Source of the DNA: Phyto melanocephala
Taxonomy: Eukaryota > Arthropoda > Insecta > Diptera > Rhinophoridae
Reading direction: 5' to 3'
Assembly (NCBI GenBank): GCA_941918925.1
Contig: OW799233.1
Coordinates: forward strand, 128,984,833 to 129,048,832
Length of the DNA stretch: 64,000 bases
Numbering within the stretch: the stretch's first letter is position 1; each line of letters begins with the position of its first letter. The translations under genes were made by a program, and so were the position numbers. Shown in pieces: positions 1 through 10,010 of this stretch. Under the pieces are notes generated by a model. That model saw only the letters and a list, made by a program, of their open reading frames with translations, had not been told where the DNA came from and did no database searches.

Positions 1-230
1 CGGTTGTTGTTAATATTTAAGAAAAGAAAAACAGAGGGATCTGTGTTTATTTGATCGTATCTCAGAAAATTGTGGAGCGATTGTGTTGAGTTTTTTAATA
101 GATTAAGTCCCATATATTTCCAAAAGATTGATACCACACACAGGTCCTTGCAACATGACCTATTCATAAGCTTTCTGAAAATAGATACTTTATGCTCTCC
201 ATATCCATCGTATGGATCATTTGATAAGAA
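1..230 (-). mobile_element. INE-1/DINE-like element fragment
   Basis: This stretch matches, with drift, the segments at 38050-38230 and 40330-40510. It shares the phrases around 'tttatttgatcgtatctcag', 'attgataccacacacaggtc' and 'ataagctttctgaaaatag'. It is the part of the INE-like element next to the conserved 'atatactttatggggtcgga' block, on the minus strand. Neither end is present, so it is an internal remnant. The 89-codon frame across it is accidental. Confidence 0.6.
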
Positions 231-630
231 AAAAAAAGCAAAATTTAGAAATGAATTACATACTTTCCCAATTCTAATGCATTCCATTCCGCTAATATCG
301 CAACAGTTTTTGATTATTCTAAAAATTATTAAAAATTAGATTAAAAAAAAATTTTAGAAAGTTTTGTAAGAGAAAATTGAACTTAAGCCAGAGTAATTGA
401 TTTAAGATAAATTTAAGAAGAAAAGTTCGAATAAATATTAATTTATAATTATAACATTTATATAAACAATAAAAATATTTTTTTCTTTAAACATATTTTG
501 ATATTTTTTTTTGTGTAGAAGTGGTTGCAAAATAATGCACTTTTGAATCAAAATATTGTGTTGTAATTGAAAATATAGGCAAAGAAAATTTCATTTCAAA
601 ATTCTACTTAACTTACACTTGCCTACCATT
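231..630. other. AT-rich DNA, no gene seen
   Basis: A/T homopolymer runs and short frames only. I see no motif, paired repeat or splice-flanked frame. Confidence 0.5.
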
Positions 631-920
631 CATATTTTTAAGATGGGCGTGTCACACTTACACCCCTTTTATTTAAAATATAATATAGAATATAATATCC
701 CATGATAACTCAAACAAAATAGTACAGCATGACCTCTATGGGAGGTTGGCATTTTAGCAGGCATGTCAGAGCAAGTTTTAATAATGAATGCATTCCATGG
801 AGTTCACTATTTATCTAAAATCTTTTTCCCTATAAAAACTATATATAGGGATAAAATATAGGGATAAAATCTTACATGAGAGGTGTGCGCATCACAATTG
901 TTTTCTGGTTTTGAAATAAT
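631..920 (-). mobile_element. INE-like internal repeat remnant
   Basis: Three decayed copies of the block 'gggaggtgggcgttaaagtgggcgtgtcac' type phrase are visible near 642, 740 and 870. The same phrase recurs at 6030-6200 and 9000-9340. In Drosophila INE-1 the reverse complement of this phrase is a known internal repeat. No element ends are visible. Confidence 0.45.
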
Positions 921-1715
921 AATTAACCTGAAACAATATTAACCTGAAAGCCATACTGACGAATATTCTGTTCCATACATCTATTTCTTGGGATTTCAGA
1001 GGGTTTTAAATTTTATAATTAGTAGAGGATAGCTTATATTTTTAAGTGGGAATTTATGTAGGTGTGTCAGAATAAAGAACAATATCAATAGAACATAACA
1101 ATAGAACTTAACTAAGACAATATCACACAGAGACCTAAATATTTTGAAATCTTCAATAAATAAATCGAAAAATGTATATAAAATTCTATCGGTTTTATGA
1201 GGATTTCAATTCAAGTCATTCGGTAGCAGTTTAAATCAGCTGTTGCATGGTTTTTTAAGGCCCTCAACTCTTCACTGCACAAATGGCGACAAAATAAAAT
1301 CTTGCATTAATTTTTGTGTTAATGCTAGAATAAAGCTTGTGTTCATTTTAGGACACCCAGTAAAACAGATTTTTCTAAATTTATCTCTGATTTACACTTT
1401 ATCATTCATTGCACAGATAATTTTATTGCTTAAACGGACTAATTGATTTGTTTTTAAAAATGATTTATATTTTTAATTAGTTTAAATAACTTGTTTAATT
1501 GATATTAATTTTTTTTAAAAACTTTAAGATTTCTCTCAGTTAAAAAAATGTATTAAAGAATAAAATTGAAGAAAAATACTTTTTGTCAAGATTTGATTTT
1601 GAAGGATAAGTTTAAAAAAATTTTGATTATCTATGTAAAAAGGGAGATGGATATTAAAATAATAATGGCCAATTAGCTGAATAAAATTTAAGTAAGTTCA
1701 TACATAGAAAAAAAA
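921..1715. other. AT-rich DNA, no gene seen
   Basis: The 67-codon frame at 1243-1446 has no recognisable motif and no splice context. I treat the region as non-coding. Confidence 0.45.
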
Positions 1716-1960
1716 AAAACGATATTGCAGATGTGACTTAAGTCAATATTCCTTGCAGTCCAATATACTCTGTTGGATTCGATACTTAATAGGTCAGTAT
1801 TTATTTGAATTCCTTCCCTTGGTTTGATCAAGATTTTTGAACGGTAAAATTTCTTTATTCCTAGGGCGTTTAAAATATGACGTTTGGTTGTGCCAGCAGC
1901 TAAATGAAAATGTAACCATTTATTTAAAAGTAAGACATACAAAAAATAAATATATAATTT
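1688..1960 (-). repeat. Dispersed repeat family X, copy 1
   Basis: Bases about 1724-1790 and 1804-1905 match two other places, 63165-63413 (inverted) and the split pair 62693-62757 plus 63760-63930. Shared landmarks are 'attgcagatg', 'gttggattc', 'cttcccttggtttgat' and 'aatatgacgtttggtt'. On the minus strand this copy stays open for 84 codons, including ESNRVYWTARNIDLSHIC. The 63 kb copy has the similar ESNRIYRAARNMDFSSIC. The protein-level similarity suggests the family derives from a coding region, probably of a transposon. I cannot name it. Confidence 0.55.
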
Positions 1961-2086
1961 CTTTTCGGATACTTTTATTCAAAATAAATACTTTATTAAA
2001 ATTAATCCAAATTTTCAATTATAAGCGTGATTAAATTGATTTTAATCGTTTTAAAAATTAAAGAAATATTTATTTAATTTTTAATA

Positions 2087-2859
2087 CAGTCGAACTTCCT
2101 TATAGTGAACTTCTATATAATGAAGTTCTCCTTATTATGAACCAAAATCCAGAACACAGCTTTTTCATTCCACTTTCAATGTATTTTGATTTCCATACAG
2201 TGAATCTTTCTTTACGATGAACAAAATTTTGGAAACAAAACTACAATTTACGTGTTTTTTTGTCTCCATATAATGAACTATTTTTAGCAGCTTTATTTTA
2301 CACTTTTTATAAAGATAATAAGTAATATTTTTGGGATTCCCAAAATATGAAAATAAAAACAAAAAAGTTAACGATTTGCCTTTTAACATTAGTTGACCGA
2401 GTTCAGTGAACGAAAATGACGCGTAATTAATATAGATGAAGAAGGGACATCAAAGAAAAAAATATATTCCGTCTGAAGAAGATATTCTAAGCAGTGTTTC
2501 AGAAAGTCGTGGATTACAGCAGATTTTATCAGATGACGATGAAGAGAAACAGGGTGGTGAAATAATGGCAAATATTGATAAAACGTCACCTACATTAGAA
2601 CACGTTTCCTCTTCACTTGATGTACTATGAACTTTTTTGAAGATGGAGGGCAACGTTCCGGCAAGTGTATTTAAATGTCTTAATGTAATTGTAATATCAA
2701 TAAAATAAAGAAAAATGGAAGAATGTAGTTCAAACAAAAATACCTGATTAGTTTAAATAAATAAAAAAACAAAAAACAAATATTTCTGTATAATGAAGTT
2801 TCTATATAGTGAAATAATTGTCTGTCCCCGTGAAGATTCACTATAGGGAAGTTCGACTG
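2087..2859. mobile_element. pogo/Tigger-like DNA transposon, internally deleted (MITE)
   Basis: The ends are near-perfect inverted repeats: CAGTCGAACTTCCTTATAGT at the left and the reverse complement of CAGTCGAACTTCCCTATAGT at the right. Both are flanked by TA (2085-2086 and 2860-2861). A TA duplication with CAG-starting ends is usual for pogo/Tigger elements of the Tc1/mariner superfamily. The remaining coding stretch (2436-2715, plus strand) reads MKKGHQRKKYIPSEED, then a serine/acid-rich linker, then SSLDVL and MEGNVPASVFKCLN. This resembles the C-terminal tail of pogo-type transposases. The DNA-binding and DDE domains are missing, so it cannot move on its own. The unit 'ata(g/a)tgaa' recurs beneath both ends. 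Confidence 0.75.
2436..2715 (+). pseudogene. C-terminal remnant of a pogo/Tigger-like transposase
   Basis: A 64-codon frame opens at 2436, stops at 2628-2630, and continues in frame after that stop to about 2715 with a leucine-rich helix (SSLDVL, then TFLKMEGNVPASVFKCLN). It is acidic and serine-rich, as in the tails of pogo-family transposases that follow the DDE domain. It lies wholly inside the TA-flanked inverted-repeat element at 2087-2859. No catalytic residues remain. I infer the assignment from the ends of the element and the general look of the tail, not from a conserved catalytic motif. Confidence 0.45.
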
Positions 2860-2869
2860 TACTATCAAA

Positions 2870-3030
2870 TTAAATATTTTTTTAAAAAAATTTTTCAATA
2901 AAAATTGTTAATTTTCAATTAATTAATGGCGCAAATTAACATTTTGATGATTGGCGCAAAATCAAACAAACTTTTTATTAGTAGTATTAATTTTGCAATT
3001 GAAATTTTTATTTAATTTTTTCTGTGTGCT
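2870..3030. repeat. AT-rich MITE-like repeat (family A)
   Basis: The segment with 'gatgattggcgcaaaatcaaa' and 'attagtagtattaattttg' recurs at 7490-7610 and, inverted, at 62790-63010. This copy ends in 'ttttttctgtgt'. The copy split into the 62-63 kb block is bounded by 'tacacaaaaaaaat' and 'attttttctgtgta', which look like the terminal inverted repeats of the family. Confidence 0.45.
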
Positions 3031-3035
3031 GTTCT

Positions 3036-4758
3036 TGTTCTTCTTCTACACTTGTTTGTTATTTAGTACTTTCGTTAAACATAGAGTAAATAAAAACAAT
3101 TTTTGACGAAGTAGACGTAACCACTTAAATATATTAATGTAATAATTTCCATATTTCTAAGATCCCCTGCTATATATTTGACGATATTTTGTGTAAGAAA
3201 AATCACATAACATAACAGTATTATTAAACAAAAATAGTGCTCTCCCTACATAAGGAAAATTTTGCCAAATCCGAATGAAGCTTTACTTACATTAATAAGT
3301 ATTACATGTGCTAGCTTTGCCTTTCCCAACAAATTTTTGAAAACGAATCATGCAGCAGCAAATTTTTAATCTCTTTTAATTTTTTTCAAACAAATTGACG
3401 AATTTATCTTAAGCGAATGATTATTCTCTACAAAACGTTCATAGTTTATTGAGATAATATCAAGTTGGCATAAGTAAATGCATTTGATAGATTTTGGGAA
3501 AGTCTTGCGACAGGCGTTAGGCAACTAAACCTTAAAAATTTTAAGTTCGGGTAAAAAAAAAAAAAAATTAAGGTGAAGATATTCATTATAACATCCATTT
3601 CAACGCCCTTCATATAGATATCGAATTACAGATCTTGATTAGGAAAATAAAATTAGCAACTCAAAAAATGTTTCTAGCAACGCAAAAAATGTTTATTTGG
3701 CACGTTTTAGTATAAAAGTTTTAATGCATTCCTCTCGGCTGGTGTCGGGATTAAAACTTACTTTTCCAGTATATTCTTGCATTATCACAAATAAAAATAA
3801 ATTTCTTTATATAAAAATTAAAAATTTAGTTTTAAAATGAACTTGAGCCAGAATAAAAATAATAAAGTTTTACTAGTTTTTTTATTCTGATTATAGAAAA
3901 AAAGCATTAGTTTTTTTTTTAAGTTAAAATATATCTGCTAGAAAATCTACAGTTATAAGGTTGTAAAAGACTTTGTTCTTCGTTTAGGATTAAGTCAAAA
4001 ACTACTAGATGGATTTTGATAAAACTTAGTATGGATGTACTTCAATATCAGGGTTAAAATATAGGGTATTTTTTTTTATTGCGAGATAATATCTTATTTT
4101 AAACAGAAAATAAAATTTATAAAAATTACAAATAAAATGGTATTTAAAATGGTATTAAAAGAATGTTAAGAAATTAATGCATTTACGGACACGACAGAAG
4201 GAGAAATATAAATTAAATTGCACTAAAATTAATAAACTATTAATTATCACTAGCAATTGTATCAGAGTTTATCTTAAAATGAATACAAAAAAATTTTGTT
4301 TGGTGACAGCAATGCAGCTTCAACTAATCGTGAATAAATTTGTTATTTTTAAACATCAATCTAATATTTTCTTAATCCAAATAATTTTTCTATTTAGCCG
4401 ACATAACAGATAATATATAAAAATTTCAATTTCAATTGTTCATGATTGCATTGCGATTGATAAATCATTTTTGACAATTCAACATGTTTCCACAATGTTA
4501 AATCAAAAAAAAAAAAAAGTTAGTTTTAATCCAGCGTATTATGCCGCTAATATGAAGAATGAATAGAAATAAATATAAAAATCCTCAAATTTATTTTACA
4601 GTAAAATATATTTTTGATAATCTTTTTAAATGTTTATTAAAACAAAAAACACCTATTTTTTAGTATATAATTTTATATTACGTAAATGAAAACGAATACG
4701 AATAAAACTTTTTCAATTTCATTTGTTTAAGGTAAAAAATTCAACACCATTTTTCATT
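3036..4758. other. AT-rich DNA, no gene seen
   Basis: Only short frames occur. The 78-codon frame at 4177-4413 has no known motif. A sentence-like stretch at 3960-4070 resembles the decayed flank of a dispersed repeat, but I cannot place it. Confidence 0.4.
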
Positions 4759-5005
4759 GAAATTGAGAAAATTCCAAATGAAATTGAATTTTCATTTGAA
4801 ATTAAGAAAATTCCAAAAGAATATGAGAATTCCTAATTGTAATTGAGAATATTCCAAATGAAAATGAGAATTTCAAATTGAAAGTGGGAAAATTCCAAAT
4901 GAAATTAAGAAAACTCCAAATGAAATTGAGAAAATTATAGATGAAATTGAGAAAATTCTAGATGAAATTAAGAAATTTTAACTTGAAAATGAGAAAATAT
5001 AATTG
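4759..5005. repeat. 21-bp minisatellite, about 12 units
   Basis: Units approximate gaaattgagaaaattccaaat (21 bases). The array has mostly 21-base units and a few of 18-20. The last six units (from about 4881) are nearly all exactly 21 bases, with changes such as 'ctagat' for 'ccaaat'. Purines dominate the plus strand. 21 bases is seven codons, but stops appear in all frames through the array, so it is unlikely to be coding. Confidence 0.85.
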
Positions 5006-5248
5006 TACATAAATTTTTTATTTAATTTATTATATTATTGTGTAGTAAAAAAATAAAAAAAATTTAATGTATTTACAAATCAATGTTGGTAGTTTTATTG
5101 ACTAACAGGCATATCTTTCAGATTCAATGCAGGCTGGTGAAACGTTGTACTGTGCTGTATATTTCTACTGCAATATCCGGTAGTAATATATGTTTTTGAA
5201 GCATTAATAAAATCTTCTAAAAAGGTAAGGTAAAAGGTAAAAATAAAA

Positions 5249-6375
5249 ACAAGTAAGAGCACTATATTCGGCTGTGCCGAATCTTTTATACCCACCACCA
5301 ATTTTGTGTACATTTAAAGCACAATATTTATTATTTTGTTAATCATTATGGATAATCTTTTTATAATAAAATATATATCACTTTCTTTGTAGAGGGTGGT
5401 TAAATTTTAAGGGCCCATGTTGAAGATGAGCCACACAAACAATAAGTTTTTTTTGCATTTCATTTGACATTTCTCAATCTCAGACCAACTTAAAAGTGGA
5501 AAGATACGCAAATGAGCAACGCGTTAAAGTTATTCAGGTTTTTTATAAAAATGGGCGTTCAAGTCAAAATGCATTTTGTGCACTTCGTAATTCTTTTGAT
5601 CAACATAATCGTTCAAATTCGTCTACAATCGGGAGAATTGTAAAAAATATTTAAATTTCTGCAAAGCAGGTCTGTATAAAATGTTAAAAAATCTGTGAAT
5701 GCATTTTTAGTTCGTTGAATGGGAACCATTGCTGTTTTTTGCGATAGTGTGGCAAAAGAGCAGTCAACATCGACTCATCATCATGCCCAACAATTGACTA
5801 TCAAGATTGTCATTGAAAATTTGGACCATCAGATATAGGAGTGGTGCCATCGACCATTTGGCCGATATTTTGTTAAATACATAATTGAACCATACAAATA
5901 TTATCATTACAAAAAGAAATAATAATAATTTCATAAATAATTTTATTTAAATTCAACGTCGGCCCTTAAAATTTAACCACCCTTTATAAGTTCGATATGC
6001 TACTAAAATGCTTTTGTTAATGTAGTCTTTCAATGAAAGTGGGCGTTAAAGAAGGCATGTCAATAGTGTTTCTGCTAATAAATACAACTTAGACATTTTA
6101 ATATAGTCCTTTATTTTCCCAAAAACTTTGTCAATAGAGAAATTACATGAATTTAAGGTAAAGAGTTATATGGGAGGTAGGCGTTAAAGTGGGCGTGTCA
6201 CCTAAGCTTTTTGGCACAACAATTACATTGATTAGAAGGATATACAGATCGTCATCAAATCAAACCCTGATTCAGAATATATATACTTTATGGGGTCTAA
6301 AATGGATATTTCGATGTCTTACAAACGGAATGACAAAATGAATATACCCCCACCATTTTTTTGGTGGCGGTATAA
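5249..6375 (-). mobile_element. INE-1/DINE-like element with a nested mariner-type MITE
   Basis: Read on the minus strand, the element starts at 6375 with a small hairpin (tataccgccacc and ggtgggggtata) and ends at 5249 with a longer one, ATTCGGC-ACA-GCCGAAT, followed by CTCTTACTTGT. This end matches in layout the end of Drosophila INE-1, a non-autonomous Helitron-related family. Internal landmarks are 'gaccccataaagtatatata' (reverse complement near 6285) and two 'gtgggcgttaaag' blocks near 6040 and 6180. A 593-bp MITE (5392-5984) interrupts it. No protein is encoded by the element proper. Confidence 0.75.
5392..5984 (+). mobile_element. Tc1/mariner-type MITE (DUF4817-like family), copy 1
   Basis: Ends are GAGGGTGGTTAAATTTTAAG and the reverse complement of AAGGGTGGTTAAATTTTAAG, flanked by TA (5390-5391 and 5985-5986). 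The interior retains a helix-turn-helix region like that of a known insect transposase family (FYKNGRSSQNAFCALRNSF type) and a short C-terminal piece. The catalytic DDE part is gone. It is about 593 bp and closely matches the copy at 38415-39029. Confidence 0.8.
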
Positions 6376-6955
6376 TAAATACTTTCAATTGGGTTAAGCA
6401 TTGGTGATGACAGTGTTGTTATAATGGCTTTATAGAAAATAACATCTTAATACATCAAAAAGTGTTCGTTTTATAGCCTGTTAACATCCATCTACCTTAA
6501 CTTAAAAAGCGTTTTTTATGGTATAATTATAACTTTCGGTGTTATGGCAGATGTTCCCCTTATCTAAATTTGTTGAATGCTTAAGTAGTTGTAAGAAGTC
6601 TAGTCTAGTTCTCATAACTTTTCAATAAATACGTGCCTATTATTTCCTCGTGGAATATTTGTATGTCAAGGTCTAACTTTCCGATATCAGATGTCGGAAT
6701 TAGAAACGCCTTCAAATTCCATACGAAGTGTAAGGATAAAATCGATACTTCAAGAAAAATAATAAAGGAAAATATGTTTGTATTTATGTTTGTTGAAAAT
6801 AAACTCACTGTTCTGTGTTCCGAAATTCGAACAATTTGATTTTACTCAGAATACGGAATAGCAACAAATGTAACAAATTAATGGATTTTATTTGCAGCAA
6901 CTTCAGTTATTTATGTAATTGATACAATTAAAATTTTATAAGTAAAATTAACGAA
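6376..6955. other. No gene seen
   Basis: Two opposed short frames (6605-6839) overlap each other and have no family motif. Confidence 0.4.
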
Positions 6956-6957
6956 AA

Positions 6958-7405
6958 ATTTTAATTATAGAAGTAGGTAGGTAGGTAGTAAGGCTATCCT
7001 CACACCCTCACCCAGAGACCAATACGATCCATTGTGACGCCTTAGTATAAAATAAAAAAGAGGATAGAAGAAAAAATATAACAAGGGAAAGTGTGAAGTA
7101 GTGAATACCAAAACAATACCGCAAAGAGATAAGCCCTACAATCGACCACTTCTCGGTTTCGCGTCACGAAATCAGTTCATTCCCTTTACGAATCCTATAA
7201 GATGCTAGAGTCCACAGCCCGAGATATCCGCCAATTCGCCAAGAAATCTACTACCCAGCCATTTTAACCTGCTAATCTGCAGTCTAAGACATTGGCATAA
7301 AATGTGCTCGACTGTTTTCAACTACAGCATAGTCTCAACCCATATTTCCCTAGAATCGCCCGCAAAGCTCTCCTACAGTCATCGTCCAGCCTGGAGTACA
7401 CATAA
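6958..7405 (-). pseudogene. 3' tail of an RNase H-bearing non-LTR retrotransposon
   Basis: On the minus strand, about 7330-7225 reads VEHILCQCLRLQ, then LKWLGSRFLGELADISG. This is the zinc-knuckle-like tail that follows the RNase H domain in I/Loa/R1-type elements (usual form EHxLCxCP). It is followed by a 3' untranslated region that ends at 6958 in a CTAC/TACC tetranucleotide repeat, where other families would have poly(A). Only the last part is present, as expected from 5' truncation during reverse transcription. The reading frame is broken. Confidence 0.65.
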
Positions 7406-7439
7406 TTATAGACGTAACTAAATTAATTTTAATAATTTT

Positions 7440-7615
7440 AAAATTTTGTAGAAATTTGAATCCATTTTTTTAATTGATATTTTTCGCAATCAATTTTTAA
7501 CTAATTTTCATTTAATTAGTAGTATCACTTTGATGATTTGATCAAAATCAAATGAAATTTTAATTAATAAAATTAATTCCATAATGGAAATTCATTTTAA
7601 TTTTTTTTTTCTTTG
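7440..7615. repeat. AT-rich MITE-like repeat (family A)
   Basis: The stretch 'tttaattagtagtatcac' followed by 'tttgatgattt' and 'caaaatcaaa' is shared with 2890-3030 and 62800-62880 (inverted). Confidence 0.45.
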
Positions 7616-7649
7616 TATACATTCATTTAAAATCAAACTGGTGCAACAA

Positions 7650-7800
7650 TTAACGATTGTGGACCATCAGTTGCATCTTGTGTTCAGTGAATGGGTTGAG
7701 AATAAACTGGAATTTGAACTAGATTTTTAGCATCAAATTATTTTCAATGACAAGACCCATTAAAGAAAATACGAGAGGCTGTTAAGTTATACTTGCACCA
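7650..7800 (+). pseudogene. Tc1/mariner-like transposase remnant
   Basis: Plus-strand translation from about 7655 gives DHQLHLVFSEWVENKLEFEL, then DF, a stop, then HQIIFNDKTH. This corresponds to the stretch of DUF4817/mariner-like transposases that leads into the second catalytic aspartate (usual form 'W...PDF...I.FSDEAHF'). Here the FSDEAH block has decayed to FNDKTH. There are no ends and no start, so it is a fossil fragment. Confidence 0.6.
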
Positions 7801-8870
7801 CTTAAGCTAGAAGGAAATTATGGACAGTAATTTAATTTTTTCCATTAAATAATTTCAAGACATTTCTAAATTTATAATTTCAACTTTTCTTTGTAAGAAT
7901 CTTTAATATTTGCAAAACTATAAAACCGTTATTTGACGGTAATTGCACACTTATGGCAAGTTTACAAAAAAAATGTTTGCCTTTACAAAAAAAAAGAAAC
8001 AAAAATGAAAACAGTTATTGGAAATTGTTTTAACATATTATATACATATAAATATTTATTTTCGTTGTTGTTGTTGTTATTTTATCTCAGTTTACGAGCA
8101 TTAAGTATTTCACATTTTTTCCTTTATTTTTCTTACCTATTCGTTTTAACTGCTTTAAAAAACTCTATTTGATGTCAATGTTAAACAACTTTATGACGCA
8201 TTTTATGTTTATGACACCTTTGACATAACAACAATACCATCAAGAAACACAAGAATGACGGTATGTGAAAGTATGTCTGTCATTCAAAGTACCTGCAAAC
8301 AATTTATTTTCAAAAAGATACTAAAGCGTTAAGAAATAAAGATTAAACTCATCGAATATTATGCTCTCATCCATAAAGTGTGCACGTTTGGGAAGAAATA
8401 TTCCACTTCGACAATACTAATATAGAGAAAACAAAAACTTATTTTTTGAGAAAAACATTTGGGCACATAAGTATGTTATACTTTTGTAATAAAAAATAAT
8501 TTTTTTGTTCCAAATTTTTTTTGCTGTTTTTCAGACCACACTTCTTGTAATTCTGCCAAAATCTTTAATCGTTCGATATATATTTCTATGCGTAGTGTGA
8601 ATTGTAAATGTAAAAACTGTGCAAACATTTTTACAAAATCCTAAGTTTCAAATCAAAATTGACTAACTTCTTTGGTAGAACTTAACCAACTGGTCGATTT
8701 TATATTACTTAATTTATTTCCTTAAATTTAATCTTACAATGAAACATTAAGTATTTCTCCATTAGAAATGATACTACTGACTCTTTTTTTTAACAATGTT
8801 GTGAATATTTTTATGGAATATGAAGAGTATAATTTGGTACCCAGAGGTAGTTAAAAAATAACATAGGCTT
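7801..8870. other. No gene seen
   Basis: AT-rich. The 79-codon frame at 7933-8172 is hydrophobic but has neither a motif nor gene context. Confidence 0.4.
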
Positions 8871-9480
8871 TGTGTGGGCGTGGCACTACTACTACTACTT
8901 TTGAAATTATTTAATTAATGTTTGAATTCAACTCAGATAATCCATTACAGCTTTCTTTTTTTGACGAATTTTCGTCCATATAAAAATAATTAAATTTAAG
9001 ATTAAGCATTATATCGGAGGTGGGCGTTAAAGTGGGCGTGTCACAATATTATTTTGGATTTATACTTATATTGAAGAGAAATATATACATATGTGTATGC
9101 GAAATTTCATTATCATATATGTAATTCTACCGGTTTTATTAGCTTTTAAATTTCATTAAGATTAAATTATATGAGAAGTGGGCGTTGAAGTAGGCGTGTC
9201 AAAGTAGTTTTGGCGGATAAAATCAACTTAAATATTTCAATATAGAGTCCTTTTTTCTTCCAAAATCGTTTTTTATTGATAAATAATATGAATTTGAGAT
9301 AAAGCGTTACATTGGTGGTGGCCCATAAGTGGGCGTGTCACTTTAATTTTCCGTTATTGTAAGTCTCTTAATCAAAGAGCCATTTGTGCATATTTCAGAA
9401 TCATACATCTAATTTTGTCAGTTTATAAATGTATCGAAAGACGCTATGCGGTATAAATATTCGTACATTTCGTTCGATAA
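8871..9480 (-). mobile_element. INE-like element remnant with three internal repeats
   Basis: The phrase 'gtgggcgtgtcac' or a close variant occurs near 9030, 9189 and 9333, with a more decayed copy near 8875. That is a spacing of about 145-160 bp. Each is preceded by 'gcattatatcggaggtgggc'-like sequence. It is the internal tandem repeat region of the INE-like family. Neither terminal hairpin could be found. Confidence 0.55.
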
Positions 9481-9731
9481 CTTCTTTCGTAATAAATCTG
9501 AGCATTTATCTCGACTGTAGGCAACGCAATGGTAGTGTGCTCTCGTGTATGTATTTTGTACATAACGTCATAGGATTTTAATAAAGCCCTAATTTATATT
9601 GAACAAATTTTATATATTAAACTTATGTCTTTAAGGATTTGCTTTTTATTAAATCGAGAAGGTCATACGTCAGTTTAAGAAATAGTTTCGGTAATCTTAA
9701 TGTAAAGTTTCCTGTTTTCTTCTTCTTTCTT

Positions 9732-10010
9732 AAATGAAATATGTAACCTTTTCTGAGTAAAGGAACCTAGTGTGTGATAATTAAGTTTTGAGCAAAACGC
9801 ATTTAAAGTTTCATAACGCATTATCGCTGTGAAGATCTTCAGTTGGGAGATGCGATTTACATTGGTTAGTTAATATTGGGTGCCGGCTTTGGTGACGTCA
9901 TTCTTATGTGGTGACGTATTTTCTTCCAGAATCCACTCTTAAGTCCAAACCCGTTTTTGACACACTAGGTTAGGTCCCTTTTCTCGGAAAAGGTCACATA
10001 TATAATTTAA
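9732..10010. mobile_element. Short inverted-repeat element (MITE), family unknown
   Basis: The left arm around 9740-9774 (atatgtaaccttttctgagt, then aaaggaacctagtgtgt) matches the reverse complement of the right arm around 9959-10003. That is about 40 bases with a handful of differences. The spacer is about 185 bp and non-coding. I could not find a clear target duplication. Confidence 0.55.
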
